A DNA stretch of 14,145 bases from RPQK01 sp041946865 (lineage in GTDB: Bacteria > Acidobacteriota > UBA6911 > RPQK01), in assembly GCA_041946865.1 (NCBI GenBank), contig JBHGBF010000140.1, positions 1 through 14,145 on the forward strand. Reading direction: 5' to 3'. Position 1 is the first letter of the stretch, and the number at the start of each line of letters is the position of its first letter. Positions 1-7,523 of this stretch are shown here, one piece after another. The notes under the pieces were generated by a model. That model did not search any database and had not been told where the DNA came from. It saw only the letters and a program-made list of their open reading frames with translations. The translations under genes and the position numbers were made by a program.

Positions 1-19
1 TGGCGACGGCGGCTTTGCT

Positions 20-114
20 GTTCCCCTTCAGGGAACGGGCGTACACACCAAATTACCCAAGGTGGCTGAAAAGCGCTACCCTGGGCTGTCCAGAGTGCCG
101 CCTTCAGGCGGCAC
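20..114. repeat. REP-like cluster of three hairpins
   Basis: Three perfect inverted repeats lie in the non-coding leader. GTTCCC/GGGAAC is at 20-36 with a 5-nt loop, CTGG/CCAG is at 81-93, and GTGCCGCC/GGCGGCAC is at 95-114 with a TTCA loop. The first and third share the CTTCAGG apex. The third is an 8-bp GC stem with a tetraloop, typical of REP (repetitive extragenic palindromic) elements. There is no T-run after any stem, so a terminator is less likely. The family assignment is inference, because no second copy of the full cluster is in this window and no RAYT transposase is present. Confidence 0.55.
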
Positions 115-160
115 CACAAACAAAACTGAGGCTTTACGATCCCGCTTTCGTTTTCTCTGG

Positions 161-166
161 TAGAAT
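161..166 (+). promoter_or_regulatory. Candidate -10 box of the sulfatase gene
   Basis: TAGAAT (5 of 6 to TATAAT) ends 9 nt before the ATG at 176. No convincing -35 hexamer is found 15-19 nt upstream. No Shine-Dalgarno lies between the box and the ATG, so if the box is real the transcript would have almost no leader. Confidence 0.35.
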
Positions 167-175
167 CCCGCCTGC

Positions 176-1705
176 ATGATAACAAACTTAGCCTCCACCA
201 CACGACGGCAGTTCCTGTGCGCGGCGGCCGCGCTCGCCGGCCGTCCTGCGTTCGGCAGCTCGCGCCGGCCGAACATCTTGTTTGCGATTTCCGACGACCA
301 GTCCTGGCTCCATACCGGAGCGTCGGGTGATCGTGTGGTCAAGACGCCGGGCTTCGACCGGGTCGCCGCCCGCGGAGTCCGGTTCACCAACGCCATCTGC
401 TGCTCCCCGGGCTGTGCTCCTTCGCGCGCGTCCATCTTGACGGGAATGCCCACCTGGCAACTCGAGGAGGCCGGCACGCATGCCAGTTACTTCCCTGTCA
501 GGTTCCAGGTTTTCCCGGACCTGCTCGAGGCGGCCGGCTACCATGTCGGTTTTACCCGCAAAGGCGCGGGGCCCTGCAACTGGCAAGGCGCGGGCAGGAA
601 GCGCAATCCGGCTGGTAACGAGTTTTCGAGCATCAAGCTCCAGCAGCGACCTCCCGGAGTGAGCGAAACCGACTACGCCGCTAACTTCGCCGATTTCCTC
701 AGCAAAAGACCGAAGGGCCACCCGTTTTGCTTCTGGTACGGTGCGAGCGAGCCTCACCGTGATTACGTGCCGGGCTCGGGGCTGAAGTCCGGAAAAAAGC
801 TTGAAGATGTCCTTGTCCCGCCTTTCCTCCCCGACGTTCCCGAAGTGCGGAGCGATATCCTGGACTACTACACGGAGATCGAACACTTCGACAACCATCT
901 CGAGCGGATGCTCGCTCATCTCGAACGTACCGGGGACCTCGAGAATACGATCGTCGTTGTGACTTCTGACAACGGCATGGCGTTCCCCCATGCCAAGGCT
1001 TGCGTGTCTGAGTACGGCATTCACCTGCCGCTGGCCATCATGTGGCCCGATGTGGTCAAAGGCGGGCGCGTGGTCGAAGACCTGATCAGTTTTCTCGATT
1101 TTGCCCCCACCTTCCTGGAAGCCGCCGGGCTGAACCCGACAACAGAGATGATCGGCAGAAGCCTTGGTCCGGTGTTACGGTCGCACCGTTCGGGCTGGAT
1201 CGAGCCTGCGCGGCGCTCGGCCCTTAGCGGACGGGAGCGCCACTCACATGCCCGCTTCGACAACCTCGGGTACCCCTCCCGCGCCGTACGGACACCCGAC
1301 TATCTTTACGTCCGTAACTTCAAGCCGGATCTCTGGCCTGCCGGCGACCCCGATTGGTATTACGATATCGATGACAGTCCGACGAAAACGTACATGTTGC
1401 AGCATGCCGATCACCCATCTGTCCAGTCTCTTTTCGAGGCAGGATTCGGCAAACACCCCGCCGAGGAACTGTTCGATATTCGAAAGGATCCGGGATGTCT
1501 GACCAACCTGGCCGGTCAGCCTGAATTCGAAAAAGTCAGGAAAGAGCTCAAGGCGGAATTGGAGGGAGCGCTCACGGCCCAGAAGGACCCGCGAATGCTC
1601 GGAGCCGGCGACATCTTCGACAGTTATCCCCGGTTTTCGCCCATGCGTGAACACCTGGGCGGCTTTGCCACCGCAGATTCCTACAATCCGAAATACCGGC
1701 CGTAG
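176..1705 (+). CDS. Tat-exported sulfatase, heparan N-sulfatase-like (S1 family)
   Basis: Type I sulfatase of 509 aa, expected to hydrolyse sulfate esters or sulfamates outside the cytoplasm. The N-terminus carries a twin-arginine signal (TTRRQFL, residues 8-14) followed by an Ala-rich hydrophobic stretch. The metal-binding DD pair is at residues 40-41. The active-site signature C-A-P-S-R is at 80-84, and Cys80 would be converted to formylglycine. His193 (SEPH) and the second metal motif SDNG (264-267) are present, with Lys274 beyond. The spacing and the CxPSRASILTG/EPHR/SDNG set resemble sulfoglucosamine sulfohydrolases (SGSH-like) more than arylsulfatase A. The substrate is inference. No formylglycine-generating enzyme or anSME is in the window, so maturation must be encoded elsewhere. 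It is followed after 69 bp by a same-strand ligase gene, with which it may be co-transcribed. The family call is near certain and the subfamily moderately so. Confidence 0.93.
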   Translation: MITNLASTTRRQFLCAAAALAGRPAFGSSRRPNILFAISDDQSWLHTGASGDRVVKTPGFDRVAARGVRFTNAICCSPGCAPSRASILTGMPTWQLEEAGTHASYFPVRFQVFPDLLEAAGYHVGFTRKGAGPCNWQGAGRKRNPAGNEFSSIKLQQRPPGVSETDYAANFADFLSKRPKGHPFCFWYGASEPHRDYVPGSGLKSGKKLEDVLVPPFLPDVPEVRSDILDYYTEIEHFDNHLERMLAHLERTGDLENTIVVVTSDNGMAFPHAKACVSEYGIHLPLAIMWPDVVKGGRVVEDLISFLDFAPTFLEAAGLNPTTEMIGRSLGPVLRSHRSGWIEPARRSALSGRERHSHARFDNLGYPSRAVRTPDYLYVRNFKPDLWPAGDPDWYYDIDDSPTKTYMLQHADHPSVQSLFEAGFGKHPAEELFDIRKDPGCLTNLAGQPEFEKVRKELKAELEGALTAQKDPRMLGAGDIFDSYPRFSPMREHLGGFATADSYNPKYRP

Positions 1706-1774
1706 GGGAAGGAACGGATCTTTCCTTGACCCTTCCTGTTTTCTTGAACTACCCTCTGCCGGAAAAGGACAGTC

Positions 1775-3085
1775 ATGTGGGAGATGCTAGGGGCGCTCGC
1801 TGCCCTCACCGGCGGAGGGCTTTATTACCGCCGGTTTCTCAAATCCCAGTTCTGGACCGACGAGATCCGTCAAAACCATGTCGGACCGATGCTGGAGAGG
1901 ACGTTGAAAGATGCGGCTCGTATTCCCTTCTACCACCAACGGTTTGGCAACCGCGTTCCAATGACTCTTCAGGATGTCCCGGTTCTGACCCGTGCTGATA
2001 TTCCGCTGCTTAACCAGGACGTCCGCCGGCTTTACCCCGGCCGGCGTTTCCAGGCCGGTCGATCATCCGGGTCGACGGGACGGCCTGTCGAGGTGCTTTT
2101 CGATCTCTCCCATCAGGCCCACCGCTTTGCCGCGCGCGCCCGATACCTGCGGGCCCACGGCTGGACTCCGGCCCGGAGAAGCGTCTGGATCATTTCCTTG
2201 CCAAGAGGCAGCGCGGACGCGCGCGTCATCCGGGTCTTCCGATCCCTTGGCGTCGCTTTTCTCTCGGTTTTCACCCCCTTGCAGGAGCAGCTCGACTGGC
2301 TGCGCTCGTACCGGCCCGTTTACCTTTACACATATCCGTCCAACCTGGGAGGACTGCTCGACCTCATGGATGACGACGACACGAACGGGATTGGCCTCAA
2401 AGGCTTGTTTTGCGGCGGAGAGCTTTTGGACGAGACCACCCGCCGCCGGGCGATGGAGAAACTCCGCCTGAGGATCGCCGACAATTACGGGACCACAGAA
2501 GCGTTCCTTGCGTGGCAGTGCCCAGCCGGGAGCTATCACGTGAACAGCGAACACGTCTACCTGGAAGTCGTGCGCGAGGATGGCGGACCGGCGCGGCCCG
2601 GGGAGCTGGGCCGTGTCCTCATCACGACCTTGAACAACCACGTAATGCCGCTGGTGCGCTATGAAATCGGAGACTACGCCCAGGCAACCGACCAAGCCTG
2701 TGGATGCGGACGCACGCTGCCGACGCTCGGAAAGATCGTCGGGCGCAGCATTGACCTGTTTCGACTGCCCTCGGGACAACTCATCTCTCCCTGGAACCTT
2801 GTGGTTCGAATCAAGTTCCTGCCCCAGCTGCAGCAGTTCCAGATTGTTCAGAAAAGTCTTGACCGGTGCGTGCTTCGTTACGTATCAAACAACGGCCTGA
2901 CCCCGGAGGATCGAACGAGCATCACCTGCAAGTTCGCGGAGGTCCTAGGCCAGGGAGTGCGGATCGACTTCGAACCGACGGACAAGATTCGGAGAAGCGC
3001 CTCCGGGAAGTTCATGACGGCGTTCTCGGAGGTGAACCAGCAAACGCAGTCAGAGCAACCGCTGCTACCTGCTCGCACTGAATGA
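1775..3085 (+). CDS. PaaK/CapK-type adenylate-forming ligase (phenylacetate-CoA ligase family)
   Basis: ANL-superfamily adenylate-forming enzyme of 436 aa, the usual length for the PaaK/CapK/F390-synthetase group (COG1541). Such enzymes activate a carboxylic acid with ATP and usually pass it to CoA. Visible motifs, in order, are the phosphate-binding loop SSGSTGRP (97-104), YGTTE (238-242), RYEIGD (295-300), a C-x-C-G-R element (309-313) shared by this subfamily, GR at 323-324, and SGKF near the C-terminus with the probable catalytic Lys412. All core motifs look intact, so it should be active. The substrate cannot be read from the sequence, and members near glycan genes are often annotated CapK. 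AAGGA lies about 10 nt before the ATG and supports this start. It sits between the sulfatase and a GNAT-BKACE fusion, which suggests it supplies an acyl-CoA to that enzyme (inference). Confidence 0.88.
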   Translation: MWEMLGALAALTGGGLYYRRFLKSQFWTDEIRQNHVGPMLERTLKDAARIPFYHQRFGNRVPMTLQDVPVLTRADIPLLNQDVRRLYPGRRFQAGRSSGSTGRPVEVLFDLSHQAHRFAARARYLRAHGWTPARRSVWIISLPRGSADARVIRVFRSLGVAFLSVFTPLQEQLDWLRSYRPVYLYTYPSNLGGLLDLMDDDDTNGIGLKGLFCGGELLDETTRRRAMEKLRLRIADNYGTTEAFLAWQCPAGSYHVNSEHVYLEVVREDGGPARPGELGRVLITTLNNHVMPLVRYEIGDYAQATDQACGCGRTLPTLGKIVGRSIDLFRLPSGQLISPWNLVVRIKFLPQLQQFQIVQKSLDRCVLRYVSNNGLTPEDRTSITCKFAEVLGQGVRIDFEPTDKIRRSASGKFMTAFSEVNQQTQSEQPLLPARTE

Positions 3086-3138
3086 GGCGCGGCCGCCTTC
3101 CCCCCGGACAGGGCTGAGGGCCGGCCGCGGATTTCACA

Positions 3139-4500
3139 ATGAAACAACCGGCTGTCGAAAAGGCCACTCCTGCCGACCTCGGGGCGATTCTCGAAGTCAT
3201 GCGGCCTTGGAACATGCACCACGTCCCGTCCCCGGAAATGGAAGAACTGGACCTCGAGTGCTTCTACGTCGCCAGACTCGATGGCCGGATCGTCGGCGCC
3301 GCAGGCTACAAGGTGCTCTCCCAGACACGCGGCAAGACGACCCTGCTCGGCGTCCTTCCCGAATACTGCAATGCCGGGATCGGGCGCATGCTCCAGGACG
3401 CCCGCCTGGAGGCCATGCATCGGATCGGCGTCAATAAGGTGATTACAAACGCCGACCGCCCAGAGACGATCGCCTGGTATAAAAGACGCTACGGATACCG
3501 GGAAGTCGGCCGGCTCGCAAAAGTGTGTTCTTTCGGAGATCCGGCCGTCGACTATTGGACAACCCTGGAGCTTGACCTGGACACCTATTTCAGGAACCTC
3601 GAACGCACGCAGAGCGCCAGGGATTACGTAGCCAGAAACGAGCCACATCCCCTGGCGCCTTACTCGCCGCTGGTGATCAGCGCCTGCCTGACCGGTCTGG
3701 TGCCGGATAAGAAAATGACCGCCCTGGTCCCGATCAGTGTGGAAGAGATCGTGGAGGACGCGGTCCGGGTATACGACGCCGGCGCCCGAGTCGTGCATCT
3801 TCATGCGCGGAACGAAAACGGGGCCCCGACCTGGGACGCTCGGGTCTATGAACGGATCATTACCGGAATCCGCCGCGAGCGGCCACAGTTGGTTTGCTGC
3901 GTTTCAACTTCGGGCCGCCTGTGGTCGGAATTCGAGCGGCGTTCGGAGGTTCTTTATCTGACCGGCCCTGCTAAACCGGAGCTTGCCAGCCTCACTCTGG
4001 GCTCAATGAACTTCTCCACCGCGCCAAGCATCAACTCCCCGGAAATGATCGAGCGCCTGGCCATGACCATGAGGGAACGTCAGATCAGACCGGAGCTCGA
4101 AGTCTTCGACCTGGGCATGATCGGCGTGGCTAAGTACCTCGAAAGGAAGGGCGTCATCAGCGGCAGGAAGTGCTTTAACCTGCTTCTCGGCAACCTCGGC
4201 ACCGTCCCGGCCACCATCGCCAACCTGGCAGCCCTTGTCGCCGCCCTGCCCGAGGATTCATTCTGGGCGGCAGCCGGCCTCGGCGTATTCCAACTTCCCG
4301 TCAATGTCGCCGGTCTGGTCGCAGGCGGCGGAGTGCGCGTGGGGATCGAAGATGCCGTTTACTATGACTACGCCAGGAAGACTCCCGCTTCAAACCTGGA
4401 CCTCGTCACCCGAGTTGTCCGGATCGCCACGGAGCTCCAGAGGCCGGTCGCCTCGCCTGCGGACACCCGAAGGCTGCTCGGCCTGGAACCCCAGACGTGA
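3139..4500 (+). CDS. GNAT acyltransferase fused to BKACE (DUF849) beta-keto acid cleavage enzyme
   Basis: Two-domain protein of 453 aa. Residues 1 to about 147 are a GNAT N-acyltransferase domain, with a motif A-like stretch at 73-84 (V-L-P-E-Y..AGIGRML) and a motif B-like WYKRRYGYREVG at 113-124. After a short linker, residues 176-450 form a full-length BKACE TIM barrel (PF05853, relatives of 3-keto-5-aminohexanoate cleavage enzyme). That family condenses a beta-keto acid with acetyl-CoA to give acetoacetate and a new acyl-CoA. Predicted zinc ligands are His220 and His222 (HLHARN) and Glu404 (RVGIED, with Arg400 and Asp405). Ser256 lies 36 residues after His220, as in Kce. The Glu equivalent to Kce Glu14 is Val188, so the substrate differs from the lysine-fermentation enzyme. 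The start has only a weak ribosome binding site, but the next in-frame ATG (Met21) would cut into the GNAT domain. It lies 53 bp after the ligase gene. Domain calls are firm and the joint role is inference. Confidence 0.9.
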   Translation: MKQPAVEKATPADLGAILEVMRPWNMHHVPSPEMEELDLECFYVARLDGRIVGAAGYKVLSQTRGKTTLLGVLPEYCNAGIGRMLQDARLEAMHRIGVNKVITNADRPETIAWYKRRYGYREVGRLAKVCSFGDPAVDYWTTLELDLDTYFRNLERTQSARDYVARNEPHPLAPYSPLVISACLTGLVPDKKMTALVPISVEEIVEDAVRVYDAGARVVHLHARNENGAPTWDARVYERIITGIRRERPQLVCCVSTSGRLWSEFERRSEVLYLTGPAKPELASLTLGSMNFSTAPSINSPEMIERLAMTMRERQIRPELEVFDLGMIGVAKYLERKGVISGRKCFNLLLGNLGTVPATIANLAALVAALPEDSFWAAAGLGVFQLPVNVAGLVAGGGVRVGIEDAVYYDYARKTPASNLDLVTRVVRIATELQRPVASPADTRRLLGLEPQT

Positions 4501-4693
4501 CAAGGCGACAGGGTGACAGCTGGACTATATACATATTTCTGGACCCCGTTACCCTTTTCCGCCCGTGGTTACAGAGCGTTCGAAACAGAGCCGCAAACGC
4601 TGCGGCTCTTCCATGAGAAGGCCTGTAACGCGTTCTGGATCCCCCGCGGTTGGCTGCGGGGTTACCGTTAGGCGGTTTGGCAGGCGTAGGACG
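4501..4693. other. Convergent intergenic spacer, no gene seen
   Basis: This is the gap between the stop codons of the plus-strand GNAT-BKACE gene and the minus-strand ligase-like gene. It holds the two hairpins at 4588-4608 and 4642-4661. The open frames through it show no recognisable domain and no start with a ribosome binding site, so I see only 3' non-coding sequence. Confidence 0.6.
4588..4608. terminator. Candidate bidirectional terminator hairpin
   Basis: GAGCCGCA and TGCGGCTC form a perfect 8-bp stem around the loop AACGC. It lies in the 193-bp gap between two convergent genes, the right place for a shared terminator. The T-tract is poor on both strands (TTCC on plus, TGTTTC on minus), so it may be only a structured spacer. 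A second stem, CCCCGC/GCGGGG (4642-4661), follows. Confidence 0.4.
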
Positions 4694-6142
4694 CTACGTC
4701 CGCTGAACGAACGTCCGGAACTTCCCGGACTCGGAGACCGGAAGCGCCGGCGCGATCTGGACTTCAACGCGGATGCCCGGCCCCAGGATCCTCTCGGTCG
4801 CTTGCTTGAAGGCCGCAGCGACTTCCGTCCCGGACTTGCCGGTCGCTGGAACGATCCTCCAGATAAACAGGCCGGGCGGCTGGTAAACAATCTGTGATTG
4901 CAGAGCAAGCCCGAACTGGTCGGCCATCAGGTGCCGGAGAGTCAGGGCCGAAATTAACGTGCCGTCAGATCGTCGAATGAGCTGACTGACCCGCCCGCGC
5001 AGCTCTTTCAGAACCGGCAGCGAACGGCCGCACTCGCACGGCGCCGGGTCGATTACGCCGAGATCCCCCAGGCGGAGGTTGAGCAGCACCATGGCCCGGT
5101 TGTGCAGGTTGGAGATCACCAGTTCCCCGACTTCTCCTGCCGGCACATTTCTTACCGCGCTTTCGGCCCCAGGAGTCCAATCGCTGCGGAGCGGTTCACC
5201 GGTCCCTGCCTCTTGGGGCGGATTCCGGTTGATCCGGTCGAATCCGTGCTCGCCCGTTTCGATCAGCCTGACGGCACAGAGGTCGATGTTCAGGTGAAAT
5301 CCACGGCGGCACTCGCATTCAAAACCCAGCCGCCCGGTCTCGGTCGCCTGGTACGTGGAGTGGACCGTGCAGCCTTGCTCCTCCATCATCCGGCGGACGT
5401 CCGCGGCAAGCGCATCGCCCCCGTAACACCAGACACGAGGCCAACAGACCGGTTTCCCACTGTCCCGGATGGTTCTGAAGAATATTTCGGCGAACGACCC
5501 GTAGGAAAAGACGACCTGCGGCCGGACCTGATTGATCCGGTCGGCTACTTGCTCGACCGGAGTATCGGACGTCAGCTCCACGCGGCGAATCAACCGCTGG
5601 GGCGTGAGCATGCCGGCCTCCACATAACGTCTCACACGCCCGGAGCTCCGGCCAATCACGTGAATCTGATCCTGGCCCCAGTTGCGGCCTGCCAGCCGCG
5701 CCAGAACGACCCGGTCCCGTTCGGCATGTGCAACCTTGTTCAGCGCCGAGGCGCGGTCCCAATAAATCCGCAAGCCGAACCCCCGTGATGAACCCGCAGT
5801 CTGCAGGCAGAGGCACGAGCGATCCGGATACAGCGAGGAGCGGAACATCCGCGGATCGCGGGCCACATCAGAAAAACCGATCAGAGGCAGCTTCTCCAGA
5901 TCTTTCGCCGTCCGGAAGTCGGAAGGTCTCAGCCCTCTCTCCGTCATGATCTTCTGGTAGAAGGGGACGGTCTGCCAAGCGTGGCGAATGATCTTTTGCA
6001 GCCGCCACCGCTGAAGGCGCTCGATCGTCTCGGGACGAAAGAACGGAACGCGCCGCTCCCAGAGCGCGTAAGCGCCGATCCAGACAGTTCGTCCTGCCCG
6101 CGAAAGAACAGAGCTCCGAAAGAAGTCGGGCGTCGTGTGCAT
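4694..6142 (-). CDS. Divergent PaaK/CapK-like adenylate-forming protein
   Basis: PaaK-like protein of 482 aa from the ATG at 6142; a GTG at 6151 would add three residues. Conserved landmarks from the ATG are an N-terminal PaaK-like stretch with TVPFY near 58-62, YQATET (264-269), LRLGD (356-360), C-E-C-G-R (369-373) and SGKF with Lys474. The phosphate-binding loop is degenerate, with T-A-G-S-S-R-G-F (115-122) in place of the (S/T)SG(S/T)TGxP pattern. ATP handling may therefore be altered or lost. About 35 extra hydrophilic residues (roughly 295-332) sit where the ligase at 1775-3085 has a short turn. It may be a paralog that adenylates another acid, a transferase-like derivative, or a non-catalytic relative. 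TTGAAG-17-CAGAAT on the minus strand (6181-6153) could be its promoter and would place the GTG upstream of the RNA start, favouring the ATG. It is transcribed divergently from the membrane protein gene at 6246. Confidence 0.85.
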   Translation of the reverse strand: MHTTPDFFRSSVLSRAGRTVWIGAYALWERRVPFFRPETIERLQRWRLQKIIRHAWQTVPFYQKIMTERGLRPSDFRTAKDLEKLPLIGFSDVARDPRMFRSSLYPDRSCLCLQTAGSSRGFGLRIYWDRASALNKVAHAERDRVVLARLAGRNWGQDQIHVIGRSSGRVRRYVEAGMLTPQRLIRRVELTSDTPVEQVADRINQVRPQVVFSYGSFAEIFFRTIRDSGKPVCWPRVWCYGGDALAADVRRMMEEQGCTVHSTYQATETGRLGFECECRRGFHLNIDLCAVRLIETGEHGFDRINRNPPQEAGTGEPLRSDWTPGAESAVRNVPAGEVGELVISNLHNRAMVLLNLRLGDLGVIDPAPCECGRSLPVLKELRGRVSQLIRRSDGTLISALTLRHLMADQFGLALQSQIVYQPPGLFIWRIVPATGKSGTEVAAAFKQATERILGPGIRVEVQIAPALPVSESGKFRTFVQRT

Positions 6143-6152
6143 CAGCTGCACA

Positions 6153-6181
6153 ATTCTGGAGCTTCAGTTGCGGATCTTCAA
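6153..6181 (-). promoter_or_regulatory. Candidate promoter of the minus-strand PaaK-like gene
   Basis: On the minus strand TTGAAG (6181-6176) and CAGAAT (6158-6153) are separated by exactly 17 nt. Each matches the sigma-70 consensus at 4 of 6 positions. The -10 box ends 10 nt before the ATG at 6142. There is no clear Shine-Dalgarno between them. Confidence 0.35.
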
Positions 6182-6245
6182 CTAGGTTTCTCAGCGGCAA
6201 GCCGGCGGCGCTTACGCTTGCGCCAGGTGCTAAACTGAGGGCGGT

Positions 6246-7523
6246 TTGAAGAGCGCATTCGATCTCACGGGCGCAGGCGCCGTCCTGGCCACGAAATGGC
6301 CGGTTATCGTCGCGGCGTTCTACGGACTCTCACTCCCGTTGCAGATGTCGATCGCCGAAAGCCAGCTCTCCGGCCTGCCGCATATCGGGTTCGAGCGAGC
6401 GGCCGTGGCGCCTCCGCTGGTTCTGTCCGGCGATTGTCCCCACTACCTCGTCATCATCAACAGTCTCATCGAGGATGGTGACTTCGACCTTGCGAACAAC
6501 TACAGAAAGGCGGCGGCCGGCGGATGGCAGGCAGGCGCGCGATTCCGAGGCGTGGCTCTCGATCACCACTGTGAGACCGACAGTGCGGGTAGAGAAATCT
6601 CCCTGCACTCGATCTTCCTCCCGATCCTCCTCTCCGTTGTTGTCTGGCCTTTGGCCGGCACACCGTGGGTGGAAACGGTCTGTATCACGGTGACGGCTGC
6701 GGCAGTCCTGCTCGCCCTGTTGGCGTTTTCACGCCGCAGCGGTCTCTCCGGCCACTGGATGGCTCTGCTGGCGCTGGCTACGCCGCTGTGGTGTTACTCG
6801 AGAGATATCTGGACCGAGCCGTGGCAGGCCGCCGCCTGGATCGGCCTCCTTTTTGCGCAAAGTCCGGCTGCGCTCTTCCTGTTCGGTCTCGCAGGGACGC
6901 TCATCAAATGCAATTTCGTGCTGGTCCCCCTGAGTATGGCCGTCGTGATCTGGTTCAAAGGGGACCGGCGCCGCGCTTTCCTCCTGGCTGCCTCGGGAAT
7001 GGCCGGCGTCCTGATTGTCATCGCCACGGCGCAGTACCTGTTCCGCGACGTCGACCACTTCAATCTGTTTCACCTCGGCGGCCACTACCACGCGGCCGAT
7101 GCCACGCTCCGCCAGAAGATAGTCCCGTTGCGGTTGCAGATCACCGGGCTGTTCGGGATGCTTCTGGACCCGGAAGCCGGACTGCTGCCTTTTTTCCCTT
7201 TTCTGGCCTGGGGACTCTGGCCTTTGCGAAAAGGAGGTCGAGCCTTCCTCCCAGTCCTGGTTTTCCTGGTTGTAAACGGCGCTTACCCTGGATGGGCCGC
7301 CGGCAGCGGATTCTCATCCCGCTACATCGTGCCGGCCCTTCCCGCCCTGGTCATCGCGACAGCCAGCGCCAGACCCCGCGGTTACCTTTTCGGGGCGGCC
7401 GTGATCTACAGCGTCTTCTGGGGCCTTGTCGGGGGTCTCACCCCTCCCCTGGCTTATGACCGCACTCCCGTCGGTGTGGTCGTTTTTGTCTTGAAACGGT
7501 TGTTTCTCTGGCCGGGAATCTGA
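6246..7523 (+). CDS. GT-C-like polytopic membrane protein, function unknown
   Basis: Integral membrane protein of 425 aa with about nine or ten hydrophobic segments. An N-terminal helix (about 18-36) is followed by a large loop with GDCPHYL (62-68) and NSLIEDGDFDL (72-82), then HSIFLPILLS (121-130). Later landmarks are DIWTEPW (187-193), DPEAGLLPFFPFL (308-320) and FSSRYIVPALPAL (356-368). Together these are the layout of GT-C/ArnT-like lipid-linked glycosyltransferases of unassigned type. Asp63 in the first loop is the best candidate catalytic residue, by analogy with GT-C enzymes. The likely start is TTG, with GAGGGCGG just before it and a -10-like TAAACT at 6231-6236. Its last 70 bp overlap the 3' end of the convergent radical SAM gene. 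The donor and acceptor cannot be inferred, and it could be a non-catalytic relative. Confidence 0.75.
   Translation: MKSAFDLTGAGAVLATKWPVIVAAFYGLSLPLQMSIAESQLSGLPHIGFERAAVAPPLVLSGDCPHYLVIINSLIEDGDFDLANNYRKAAAGGWQAGARFRGVALDHHCETDSAGREISLHSIFLPILLSVVVWPLAGTPWVETVCITVTAAAVLLALLAFSRRSGLSGHWMALLALATPLWCYSRDIWTEPWQAAAWIGLLFAQSPAALFLFGLAGTLIKCNFVLVPLSMAVVIWFKGDRRRAFLLAASGMAGVLIVIATAQYLFRDVDHFNLFHLGGHYHAADATLRQKIVPLRLQITGLFGMLLDPEAGLLPFFPFLAWGLWPLRKGGRAFLPVLVFLVVNGAYPGWAAGSGFSSRYIVPALPALVIATASARPRGYLFGAAVIYSVFWGLVGGLTPPLAYDRTPVGVVVFVLKRLFLWPGI

Noticed and set aside
188..1024. Long minus-strand open frame inside the sulfatase gene
   Set aside because: It is a high-GC shadow frame. The plus-strand frame has all sulfatase motifs and the minus frame shows none.
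3089..3128. GCGGCCG/CGGCCGC inverted repeat between the ligase and GNAT-BKACE genes
   Set aside because: A 7-bp GC-only stem with a 26-nt loop in GC-rich DNA is expected by chance, and there is no T-tract or alternative pairing to suggest an attenuator.
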